Part shown: positions 1-5,343 of the stretch, in pieces
How positions within the stretch are numbered: position 1 is the first letter of the stretch
How the letters are laid out: each line of letters starts with the position of its first letter
Assembly (NCBI GenBank): GCA_949499045.1
Contig: CATEEE010000194.1
Span: forward strand, 1 to 5,343
Reading direction: 5' to 3'
Source: Marinobacterium sp. xm-d-530
GTDB taxonomy: Bacteria > Pseudomonadota > Gammaproteobacteria > Pseudomonadales > Balneatricaceae
DNA length: 5,343 nt
Made by a program: the position numbers and the translations under genes
Notes under the pieces: model-generated
Told to the model about the DNA's origin: nothing
Seen by the model: only the letters and a program-made list of their open reading frames with translations
Database searches by the model: none

Positions 1-947
1 AGCTGGACTTTAAGGTCGAGCAGATGCTCACCCCAGTAGCGCTCTGTGTTAAACCATGGAAACGCTTTGGGGAAAGCGGGATCATCCCATCGCTTTGCTA
101 TCCATGCTGCGTGATTCATCATTCTGAGCGTTCTTAGCGGCTCAACAAGGTTAAGCTCACGAGGATTGAACTCAAAGAACTCCTCGTAGCCTGCTACGAC
201 CTCACCTAACTGAATTTCCATCTGATGGCGCTCCCCAGTCAATAGCATCCAGATATCTTGAATGGCTGGGGCCATACGCGCGTCATCGAAATCCACAAAG
301 TGCGGTCGTTCATCACGCCAAAGCACATTGCCGCTGTGACAATCGCCATGCACCCGGATGGATTGCAGGTCTGAATAGTCTTCAAAGCGCTGTTCAACCC
401 GCTCGAGTACCTCTCGTGAAATTGACTCATAAGCTGCACGAAGGCTCTCTGGTATATGTTCAGACAATAATAACGCCCGACTCTGCCAACCGTAGCTATG
501 CACATCTAAAGCGGGTCTCTCTACAAACGACTTAGCCGCACCCACCGCATGGATTTTTCCTAAGGCAACACCCAGTTGATAAAGGTGCTCAGGATCATCC
601 AGCTCAGGTGCCCTCCCCCCTCGACGTGGAAAGAGAGTAAAGCGAAATTGGTCAAAGATTAGCAAACTATCACCTTCGCTATTTTTCAAAGGTGCAACCA
701 CTGAGATGTCGGCATCAGCCAATTCAAAACAGAAATCATGCTCTTCTTGAATTTGCGCATCGCTCCAACGGTTAGGACGGTAAAACTTGGTAATCAGCGG
801 ATCCGATTGATCGATGCCAACTTGATAGACACGGTTTTCATAACTGTTTAGCTCAAGAATGCGAAAATCACTCAGCCACCCCTGTGACTCGACCGCATCG
901 ATGACTCGATCTGGGGTCATTGAGTAGAAGGGGGTTTTGTTGTCCAT
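1..947 (-). CDS. srkA: Stress response kinase A (SrkA/YihE/RdoA family), 3' end cut by window edge
   Basis: Reading the minus strand from an ATG at 947 gives 315 codons with no stop before the left edge; the E. coli protein is about 328 residues, so only a short C-terminal tail is missing. The family is an APH/choline-kinase-fold cytoplasmic Ser/Thr protein kinase linked to Cpx/envelope and oxidative stress and to countering MazEF-type death. Visible landmarks are LNSYENRVYQ at about 33-42, the lysine of ITKFYRPNRW (K54, probable ATP-binding Lys), the catalytic loop HGDCHSGN at 200-207 (D202 catalytic, N207 metal), the metal-binding VDFDDAR at 218-224, DIWMLL at 231-236, and a C-terminal part with EPLRTLRMM and RWDDPAFPKAFPW that closely resembles remembered E. 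coli SrkA. All key kinase residues are present. The start is supported by GGAG seven bases upstream. It is divergent from the small gene at 1044. The family assignment is firm; the physiological role is inherited from E. coli. Confidence 0.95.
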   Translation of the reverse strand, partial: MDNKTPFYSMTPDRVIDAVESQGWLSDFRILELNSYENRVYQVGIDQSDPLITKFYRPNRWSDAQIQEEHDFCFELADADISVVAPLKNSEGDSLLIFDQFRFTLFPRRGGRAPELDDPEHLYQLGVALGKIHAVGAAKSFVERPALDVHSYGWQSRALLLSEHIPESLRAAYESISREVLERVEQRFEDYSDLQSIRVHGDCHSGNVLWRDERPHFVDFDDARMAPAIQDIWMLLTGERHQMEIQLGEVVAGYEEFFEFNPRELNLVEPLRTLRMMNHAAWIAKRWDDPAFPKAFPWFNTERYWGEHLLDLKVQ

Positions 948-954
948 CTGCTAG

Positions 955-958
955 CTCC
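955..958 (-). promoter_or_regulatory. Ribosome binding site deciding the srkA start
   Basis: GGAG on the minus strand lies seven bases before the ATG at 947. This selects that start over another ATG at 960, which is in a different frame, overlaps the Shine-Dalgarno sequence itself and leads to an unrelated reading frame of only about 30 codons. Confidence 0.7.
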
Positions 959-977
959 ATCGCTATGTAATTGGACC

Positions 978-986
978 ATTCTATCA
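978..986 (-). promoter_or_regulatory. Candidate extended -10 promoter for srkA
   Basis: On the minus strand the spacer reads TGATAGAAT, an extended -10 element (TGn followed by TAGAAT, five of six matches to TATAAT). No good -35 hexamer lies 16-18 bases upstream, which is tolerated in extended -10 promoters. Transcription would begin near 971 and leave a leader of about 25 bases before the srkA ATG. This is a prediction from motif only. Confidence 0.4.
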
Positions 987-1031
987 TCGCTGCAATCGAT
1001 CCTGTGTGTTGAAACGTATGTAAATTTAACA

Positions 1032-1036
1032 AAGGA
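1032..1036 (+). promoter_or_regulatory. Ribosome binding site of the small gene at 1044
   Basis: AAGGA lies seven bases before the ATG at 1044 in an A/T-rich leader. Good spacing supports this start and supports the idea that the small reading frame is translated. No convincing paired -35/-10 promoter for this gene was found in the 96-base spacer. Confidence 0.6.
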
Positions 1037-1043
1037 TAAAATC

Positions 1044-1373
1044 ATGCGCAGAACAACCGATTATCAACTCAACATAACCGAAGGGACAGGCTGGCCAGAG
1101 ACGCCTTTCGTTGTCCACTCTTCAACGATTAACGGCAACTCCGATCTGCTTGAGTTACTGGGTGAACATCTGCGCAGAATGGGCATGCAGCGCGAGTGGC
1201 AAGCCATTCAAATTGTCGATCATCATACTCATCAACAAGGCTTACAGACGCTACACAGTTTTGAAGTGAACTATGAGCAACTAGAAGCAGGGCAGCTTGA
1301 GTATTTCAGCGCGGTTATCTGGTACGACATCACCGAGCCCTGGAGTAAGTTGCATGCAGAACCCATCCACTAG
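1044..1373 (+). CDS. Uncharacterised 109-residue protein, His-rich, probably cytoplasmic
   Basis: I do not recognise this family. The frame runs from an ATG with a well-placed AAGGA to a TAG at 1371-1373 and encodes 109 residues. No signal peptide, transmembrane segment or cysteine is visible. Histidine is frequent (8 of 109), with a cluster DHHTH at 59-63. The segment at about 33-50 (DLLELLGEHLRRMGMQRE) looks amphipathic helical. The C-terminal half, around LHSFEVNYEQL and EYFSAVIWYDIT, looks like alternating beta strands, so a small alpha/beta fold is plausible. It stands alone on the plus strand, divergent from srkA and convergent with fba, ending just before the shared terminator hairpin. 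The good ribosome binding site, ordinary-looking codon use and fit between neighbours favour a real gene, but no function can be given. The DHHTH cluster could be a metal site, though nothing else supports that. Confidence 0.7.
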   Translation: MRRTTDYQLNITEGTGWPETPFVVHSSTINGNSDLLELLGEHLRRMGMQREWQAIQIVDHHTHQQGLQTLHSFEVNYEQLEAGQLEYFSAVIWYDITEPWSKLHAEPIH

Positions 1374-1377
1374 AGAC

Positions 1378-1401
1378 AAAAAAGGAGGCCGAAGCCTCCT
1401 T
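1378..1401 (-). terminator. Intrinsic terminator of the tkt-epd-pgk-fba operon
   Basis: On the minus strand an eight-pair stem (AAGGAGGC with GCCTCCTT) closes a UUCG loop, forming the extra-stable C(UUCG)G tetraloop. The stem runs into six T residues (1383-1378), two of which pair with the opening A residues of the stem. It begins 20 bases after the fba stop codon. The same hairpin forms on the plus strand five bases past the stop of the small gene, but there it is followed only by TTGATATT, so termination in that direction would be weaker. Confidence 0.93.
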
Positions 1402-1420
1402 GATATTCAGTGAACAGGAA

Positions 1421-2485
1421 TTAGTTCACTTTTGCGTCCAATTCACCTGAGATATAACGCTCTGTCATGTCTTCAAGGTTGATCGCTTTGATCTTACTCG
1501 CATTACCCGCAGCACCAAAGGCATCGTAACGCGCGTAAGCGATATTCGACATGGCGGTGATCGTTTTCGCAAGGTACTTACGTGGATCAAACTCAGCGGT
1601 GTTTTCAGCCAGGAATTGGCGCACAGCACCGGTCGAGGCTAAACGAAGGTCGGTGTCGATGTTGACCTTGCGCACGCCGTGCTTGATGCCATCCACCAAC
1701 TGCTCAACCGGAACACCGTAAGTTTCAGGAATCTCACCACCAAACTGGTTGATCACCTCTAACCACTCTTGTGGTACTGAAGATGATCCATGCATAACAA
1801 GGTGAGTACCTGGAATACGTTCGTGAATCGCACGAATACGATCAACCGCAAGAATGTCACCTGTCGGTGGACGAGTAAACTTGTAAGCACCGTGTGACGT
1901 GCCGACTGCAATGGCAAGCGCATCGACCTGAGTCGCCTTCACAAACTGAGCCGCCTCTTCAGGATCCGTTAGCATTTGATCGTGGCTCAGTTTACCTACG
2001 GCACCAATGCCATCCTCTTCACCTGCTTCACCGGTCTCTAGTGAACCTAGACAACCCAGTTCGCCCTCTACAGAGACGCCACACGCGTGAGCCATCTCAA
2101 CGGTACGACGAGTCACATCTACGTTGTAGTCATAGTCAGTCGGGGTCTTGCCGTCTTCCCCTAAAGAGCCATCCATCATGACCGATGAGAAACCTAGCTG
2201 AATTGAGCGCTGACAGACTGCTGGACTTGTTCCGTGATCCTGGTGCATACAGACAGGAATGTGTGGAAACTCTTCAATTGCCGCCAAGATCATGTGGCGT
2301 AGGAAGTTAGAACCTGCGTACTTACGCGCACCAGCAGATGCCTGCACTATAACTGGGGCGTCTGCACGATCAGCCGCTTCCATGATGGCACGCATCTGTT
2401 CCAGGTTATTCACGTTAAACGCTGGGATACCGTAACCATACTCTGCTGCATGATCGAGCAGCTGTCGCATTGAAATAAGAGCCAT
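1421..2485 (-). CDS. fba: Fructose-bisphosphate aldolase, class II, Calvin-cycle (type B) subtype
   Basis: This cytoplasmic zinc-dependent aldolase reversibly splits fructose 1,6-bisphosphate into dihydroxyacetone phosphate and glyceraldehyde 3-phosphate; related enzymes also act on sedoheptulose bisphosphate. The 354-residue protein is full length for the subtype found in Pseudomonas and in cbb operons (CbbA-like). Visible residues are PAFNVNN at 21-27, HQDHG at 81-85 (D83 catalytic acid, H84 zinc ligand), VEGELG at 139-144 (E142 probable metal ligand), GTSHGAYK at 195-202 (H198 zinc ligand), MHGSSS at 231-236 (H232 zinc ligand) and the phosphate-binding NIDTDLR at 275-281. All catalytic positions are intact. 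AGG six bases upstream of the ATG supports the start. It is the last gene of the operon, 31 bases after pgk, and ends at the strong hairpin terminator. The subtype call rests on overall sequence and length and is fairly secure; in this non-Calvin context the role is probably glycolysis/gluconeogenesis. Confidence 0.97.
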   Translation of the reverse strand: MALISMRQLLDHAAEYGYGIPAFNVNNLEQMRAIMEAADRADAPVIVQASAGARKYAGSNFLRHMILAAIEEFPHIPVCMHQDHGTSPAVCQRSIQLGFSSVMMDGSLGEDGKTPTDYDYNVDVTRRTVEMAHACGVSVEGELGCLGSLETGEAGEEDGIGAVGKLSHDQMLTDPEEAAQFVKATQVDALAIAVGTSHGAYKFTRPPTGDILAVDRIRAIHERIPGTHLVMHGSSSVPQEWLEVINQFGGEIPETYGVPVEQLVDGIKHGVRKVNIDTDLRLASTGAVRQFLAENTAEFDPRKYLAKTITAMSNIAYARYDAFGAAGNASKIKAINLEDMTERYISGELDAKVN

Positions 2486-2495
2486 TTTTTACCTA

Positions 2496-2528
2496 TTTGC
2501 TATTAACCGTTTGCTATTAACCGTTTGC
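2496..2528. repeat. 14-base tandem repeat, about 2.3 copies, across the pgk stop codon
   Basis: TTGCTATTAACCGT occurs perfectly twice, at 2497-2510 and 2511-2524, followed by the start of a third copy (TTGC, 2525-2528); the shared T at 2496 extends the period by one base. On the coding strand the unit holds the last bases of pgk, its TAA stop and the start of the spacer, so the end of pgk with its stop is repeated within the pgk-fba junction. The downstream copy is out of frame with pgk (14 is not a multiple of three) and ends before the fba ribosome binding site at 2494-2492. It looks like a small slippage duplication that lengthened the spacer from about 17 to 31 bases. Confidence 0.9.
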
Positions 2529-3683
2529 GCGCGCTTCTAGCACAGCGACGGCCGGTAGCACCTTACCTTCAACAAACTCTAGGAAAGCACCACCGCCTGT
2601 TGAGATATAGGATACATCATCTGCAATAGAATATTTATCAACTGCGGCCAAAGTATCACCGCCACCTGCGATTGAGAACGCTGGACTTTTAGCAATCGCC
2701 ATCGAGAGTGTCTTAGTACCTTCACCAAACTGATCAAACTCGAAGACACCCACAGGGCCATTCCAAATGATCGTACCCGCACTTTGCAAGATTTCTGCCA
2801 ACTGCGCTGCCGAATCAGGACCAATATCCAGAATCATCTCATTATCAGCAACATCATCCGCTGATTTAATAGTAGCGGCTGCATCTTCTGCAAACGCAGT
2901 CGCTGTCACAACATCGCTTGGAATTGGAATTTCACAACGCGCCATCAACGCTTTAGAGGTATCAATAAGGTCAGCTTCGTGAAGTGATGTACCCACCGGC
3001 TTACCAGCCGCTGCAAGGAAAGTATTGGCAATACCACCACCAACGATGAGCTGGTCACACTTCTCAGAGAGTGAATTAAGTACTTCCAGCTTAGTAGAAA
3101 CTTTGGAACCACCCACAATCGCGACCAATGGACGGGCTGGGTTATCAAGTGCCTTGCCAAGCGCGTCCAGCTCATTGGCCAGAAGAGGACCGGCACAAGC
3201 GATGGGAGCAAAACGAGCAACTCCATGCGTTGATGCTTGAGCACGGTGCGCAGTGCCGAATGCATCCATGACGTAAACATCACACAGTGCTGCCATTTTT
3301 TTAGATAGCTCTTCGTTATCCTTCTTTTCACCTGCGTTGAAACGCACGTTCTCCAAAAGAACAACCTGACCGGGTTCAACCGAGAAACCACCATCAACCC
3401 AATCTTTAACCAGCGGCACATCACGACCTAGAAGACCACTTAAGTGGGCTGCCACGGGCGCTAGAGAATACTGCTCTTCATACTCGCCCTCTGTAGGACG
3501 ACCTAGGTGAGACATCAACATCACAGTGGCGCCCTTTTCTAGTGCCAGCTGAATAGTAGGAAGTGACGCTCGAATGCGAGCATCTGAAGTCACTTTGCCA
3601 TCTTTAACAGGAACGTTCAGATCTTCACGAATCAATACGCGCTTGCCTGCAAGATCCAAATCTTTCATCTGTTTTACGTTCAT
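2517..3683 (-). CDS. pgk: Phosphoglycerate kinase
   Basis: This cytoplasmic enzyme reversibly transfers phosphate from 1,3-bisphosphoglycerate to ADP, giving 3-phosphoglycerate and ATP. The 388 residues match the usual bacterial length (about 387 in E. coli). The N-terminal substrate domain shows the family signature LIREDLNVP at 17-25 (R19, D21, N23), SHLGRP at 58-63 and LLENVRF at 109-115. The C-terminal nucleotide domain shows GGSKVSTKLE at 191-200, GGGIANTF at 215-222, WNGPVGVFE at 307-315, the glycine-rich GGGDT at 340-344 and STGGGAFLEF at 361-370. No key element is missing. GGAG seven bases before the ATG supports the start. It sits 21 bases after epd and 31 before fba in one minus-strand operon, the order seen in many gammaproteobacteria. 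Its last codons and stop lie in a small tandem repeat. Confidence 0.98.
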   Translation of the reverse strand: MNVKQMKDLDLAGKRVLIREDLNVPVKDGKVTSDARIRASLPTIQLALEKGATVMLMSHLGRPTEGEYEEQYSLAPVAAHLSGLLGRDVPLVKDWVDGGFSVEPGQVVLLENVRFNAGEKKDNEELSKKMAALCDVYVMDAFGTAHRAQASTHGVARFAPIACAGPLLANELDALGKALDNPARPLVAIVGGSKVSTKLEVLNSLSEKCDQLIVGGGIANTFLAAAGKPVGTSLHEADLIDTSKALMARCEIPIPSDVVTATAFAEDAAATIKSADDVADNEMILDIGPDSAAQLAEILQSAGTIIWNGPVGVFEFDQFGEGTKTLSMAIAKSPAFSIAGGGDTLAAVDKYSIADDVSYISTGGGAFLEFVEGKVLPAVAVLEARANG

Positions 3684-3704
3684 TGTTATTCTCCAATCAT
3701 TAAA

Positions 3705-4727
3705 TTAATTCTGTTTCAGTGCGAGCCAGTGCTCAGCAATATCCAACATTCGGTTGGCAAAGCCCCACTCATTATCAAACCAGCAGACCAGCTTAAGTAG
3801 CCGCTTGCCGGACAGTCGAGTCTGAGTGCCATCAACAACAACGGAGCGACTGTCATGATTAAAGTCAGTCGATGCGTGAGGCTCTTCTGTGTATCCCAAT
3901 AGTCCTTTTAGCGGACCATCTGAGAGCGATTTGAAGAGTTGGTTAATCTCCTCTTCAGTGGTATCGCGCTCTAAGCTGATCGACATATCCATCAATGAGA
4001 CATTGATGGTTGGCACTCGCAAATGAAGGCATTTAAATTTTCCTTCCAACGATGGCAACAGGCGATCTATCCCTTTCGCCAACCCTGTATCCACCGGAAT
4101 AATGGACTGCAAAGCACTGCGCGTCAGCCGCAAATCGGTGTGATGGTACGCATCGATGACTGGCTGATCATTCATCGCTGAGTGAATCGTCGTGGTCACA
4201 CCCTGCTCAATGCCAAAATGTCTATCGAGCTGATCTAATATAGGTATCACACAATTGGTCGTACAGGAGGCGGCTGAGACCACTTTATGATTCACGTTTA
4301 TTGAATCTTGGTTTAAGCCAAACACAACGGTAGCGTCTACCTCAGCCGTTGCGGGCTGTGAGAAGAGCAAGCGCTTGGCACCCTGTTTCAGATGCAGCTC
4401 TGCCGTCAGACGATCACTGAACGAGCCAGAGCACTCCATCAGCAGATCAATGCCCATATCACGCCAAGGGAGATGCTCAGGCTCAGGGGTATTTAAGATT
4501 TGGATAGAGTGATCACGAATCACTAACTGGTCATCTTTAAGAGCCACAGGTGCAGGAAAACGTCCATGCGTCGTGTCATAGCGCGTCAGATAGGAGACTG
4601 TCTCAGGCTCTGCCAACTCATTTATGGCAACGGGCTGAAGCTTGGTCTCTAGCCCACGCTCAAACAACGCCCTGAGCAGACACTGCCCAATTCGACCATA
4701 ACCGTTAATTGCGATGCGGTAGCTCAT
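3705..4727 (-). CDS. epd: D-erythrose-4-phosphate dehydrogenase (GAPDH superfamily)
   Basis: Epd oxidises D-erythrose 4-phosphate with NAD+ to 4-phosphoerythronate, the first step of the DXP-dependent pyridoxal 5'-phosphate route, and acts in the cytoplasm. The 340 residues have the GAPDH fold: Rossmann NGYGRIG at 8-14, active-site SCTTN at 154-158 (C155 nucleophile), catalytic H182 in TTIHSAM, and NEWGFANRM at 319-327. Several stretches separate it from glycolytic GAPDH and match Epd: AINELAEPE at 34-42, YDTTHGRF at 50-57, IHSAMNDQPVIDAYH at 181-195, QSIIPVDTGLAKG at 207-219 and DFNHDSRS with VDGTQTR around 288-304. The start is supported by GAGAGGT ending just upstream of the ATG. It lies between tkt, whose product can supply erythrose 4-phosphate, and pgk. 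No glycolytic gap gene is in view, so minor GAPDH activity cannot be excluded, but the Epd call is strong. Confidence 0.93.
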   Translation of the reverse strand: MSYRIAINGYGRIGQCLLRALFERGLETKLQPVAINELAEPETVSYLTRYDTTHGRFPAPVALKDDQLVIRDHSIQILNTPEPEHLPWRDMGIDLLMECSGSFSDRLTAELHLKQGAKRLLFSQPATAEVDATVVFGLNQDSINVNHKVVSAASCTTNCVIPILDQLDRHFGIEQGVTTTIHSAMNDQPVIDAYHHTDLRLTRSALQSIIPVDTGLAKGIDRLLPSLEGKFKCLHLRVPTINVSLMDMSISLERDTTEEEINQLFKSLSDGPLKGLLGYTEEPHASTDFNHDSRSVVVDGTQTRLSGKRLLKLVCWFDNEWGFANRMLDIAEHWLALKQN

Positions 4728-4747
4728 CTCACCTCTCAGAGAGTAAA

Positions 4748-4768
4748 ACGCCGGTTAAAAACCGGCGT
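4748..4768 (-). terminator. Hairpin between tkt and epd, weak terminator or processing/attenuation site
   Basis: A perfect nine-pair inverted repeat (ACGCCGGTT with AACCGGCGT, three-base loop) lies seven bases after the tkt stop. On the minus strand it is followed by a short T run of only four, one of them in the stem, then ACTC. That fits a partial terminator or an mRNA end-stabilising hairpin better than a full stop. The epd ATG comes 20 bases after the stem, so read-through is needed unless a promoter is hidden in the 3' end of tkt. Confidence 0.65.
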
Positions 4769-4775
4769 GTTCAAC

Positions 4776-5343
4776 TTAAACGAGGGCCAGCGCCTTCTGC
4801 TTAACATTCTCTACAGTGAAGCCGAAATGCTTGAAAAGCTCGCCGGCCGGTGCAGACTCACCAAAGGACTCCATACCGACGATCGCGCCTCCAAAGCCAA
4901 CGTACTTGTACCAGAAGTCTGCAATGCCCGCTTCAATGGCAACACGAGCGGTGACCGCAGCCGGTAGAACAGACTCTTTATACTCGGCAGTCTGAACATC
5001 AAAGCGCTCTGTTGATGGCATAGAGACTACGCGAACCGCTTTGCCTTCTGCAGTCAGCGCTTCTGCTGACGAAATAGCCAGTTCAACTTCAGAACCCGTT
5101 GCGATGAGTATCAGATCCGGTTTACCCGCACAATCTTGCAAGATGTAGCCACCTTTAGAGATGGCAGCGATCTGATCGTCGCTACGCGATTGGTGAGGCA
5201 GATTTTGACGCGAGAAGATCAAAGAACTTGGGCCATCGGCACGTTCAACAGCATTACGCCAAGCAACGGCTGATTCAACCGCATCACATGGACGCCAAGT
5301 CTCCATGTTAGGCGTCATGCGCAGGCTGGCAACTTGCTCAACC
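4776..5343 (-). CDS. tkt: Transketolase, C-terminal part; 5' end beyond window edge
   Basis: The minus-strand frame is open from the right edge to a TAA at 4776-4778 and gives 188 residues, the C-terminal quarter or so of a typical 660-670-residue enzyme. Transketolase uses thiamine diphosphate to move two-carbon units between sugar phosphates in the pentose phosphate pathway and yields erythrose 4-phosphate. The fragment starts in VEQVASLRMTPN, a segment typical of bacterial transketolases, and continues with WRPCDAVESAVAW at about 16-28, the phosphate-contacting SRQNLPHQ at 44-51, ATGSEVELA at 81-89 (start of the C-terminal domain), VVSMPSTERFD at 105-115 and FGESAPAGELFKHFGFT at about 160-176. 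The thiamine diphosphate-binding domain is outside the window. An internal ATG at 5318 is not the start, because homology continues upstream of it. It is the first gene of the cluster in view, 48 bases before epd. Confidence 0.97.
   Translation of the reverse strand, partial: VEQVASLRMTPNMETWRPCDAVESAVAWRNAVERADGPSSLIFSRQNLPHQSRSDDQIAAISKGGYILQDCAGKPDLILIATGSEVELAISSAEALTAEGKAVRVVSMPSTERFDVQTAEYKESVLPAAVTARVAIEAGIADFWYKYVGFGGAIVGMESFGESAPAGELFKHFGFTVENVKQKALALV

Noticed and set aside
239..505. Minus-strand open frame of 88 residues
   Set aside because: It lies wholly inside srkA in another frame, and the srkA frame carries the intact kinase motifs.
958..960. Upstream ATG before srkA as an alternative start or leader peptide
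   Set aside because: It is out of frame with srkA, overlaps the Shine-Dalgarno sequence, has no ribosome binding site of its own and opens a frame of only about 30 codons.
1894..2181. Plus-strand frame of 95 residues opposite fba
   Set aside because: Antisense shadow of the conserved aldolase coding sequence, with low-complexity composition, no family resemblance and no convincing ribosome binding site.
2945..3424. Minus-strand frame of 159 residues within pgk
   Set aside because: Same strand as pgk but in a shifted frame; the pgk frame has all family motifs without interruption, so this is a chance open frame rather than an overlapping gene.
4733..4743. Short CTCTC-A-GAGAG palindrome over the epd ribosome binding site
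   Set aside because: The one-base centre cannot form a hairpin loop, and the GAGAG arm simply reflects the Shine-Dalgarno sequence, so it was not called a translational switch.
4767..4967. Plus-strand frame opposite the end of tkt
   Set aside because: Antisense of conserved transketolase sequence, with no recognisable domain; its start lies at the edge of the intergenic hairpin.
5316..5318. Internal ATG as a separate start giving a 180-residue protein
   Set aside because: Transketolase-like residues (VEQVASLR) continue in frame upstream to the window edge, so this is an internal methionine of a gene cut by the edge.
1..5343. Search for a CRISPR array, insertion sequence, tRNA, riboswitch or toxin-antitoxin pair
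   Set aside because: No spaced repeats, transposase-like frames, terminal inverted repeats, tRNA-like cloverleaf or long structured leader were seen; nearly all bases belong to housekeeping genes.

Overview
The window looks like ordinary chromosomal DNA of a gammaproteobacterium, with roughly 50% G+C by eye. It carries a central-carbon gene cluster, the 3' end of tkt followed by epd, pgk and fba, all on the minus strand. A second block holds the minus-strand stress-response kinase gene srkA, cut by the left edge, and a small plus-strand gene of unknown function. The tkt-epd-pgk-fba order, the Pseudomonas-like Epd and the 354-residue class II aldolase of the 'Calvin cycle' (type B) subtype point away from Enterobacterales, whose fbaA is a different subtype. 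They suggest a Pseudomonas- or Oceanospirillales-like lineage. This placement is inference from remembered family members, not a search.

Layout from left to right: srkA (1-947, minus, 3' end missing); a 96-base divergent spacer with a plausible extended -10 promoter for srkA; a 109-residue uncharacterised plus-strand gene (1044-1373); a hairpin terminator with a C(UUCG)G loop (1378-1401) that ends the minus-strand operon; fba (1421-2485); a short pgk-fba junction with a 14-base tandem repeat covering the pgk stop codon; pgk (2517-3683); epd (3705-4727); a GC-rich hairpin between epd and tkt (4748-4768); and the C-terminal part of tkt (4776-5343, running off the right edge).

Transcription of the cluster runs right to left. 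Transketolase interconverts pentose-phosphate sugars and makes erythrose 4-phosphate, and Epd oxidises erythrose 4-phosphate towards pyridoxal phosphate. Pgk and Fba carry out reversible lower and middle steps of glycolysis/gluconeogenesis. Spacers of 48, 21 and 31 bases, a ribosome binding site before each complete gene and one strong terminator after fba support a single operon. The tkt-epd hairpin may tune the downstream genes separately. No mobile element, CRISPR array, RNA gene or evident new defence or biosynthetic system is visible. The least explained items are the small His-rich protein and the local repeat and hairpin structures.
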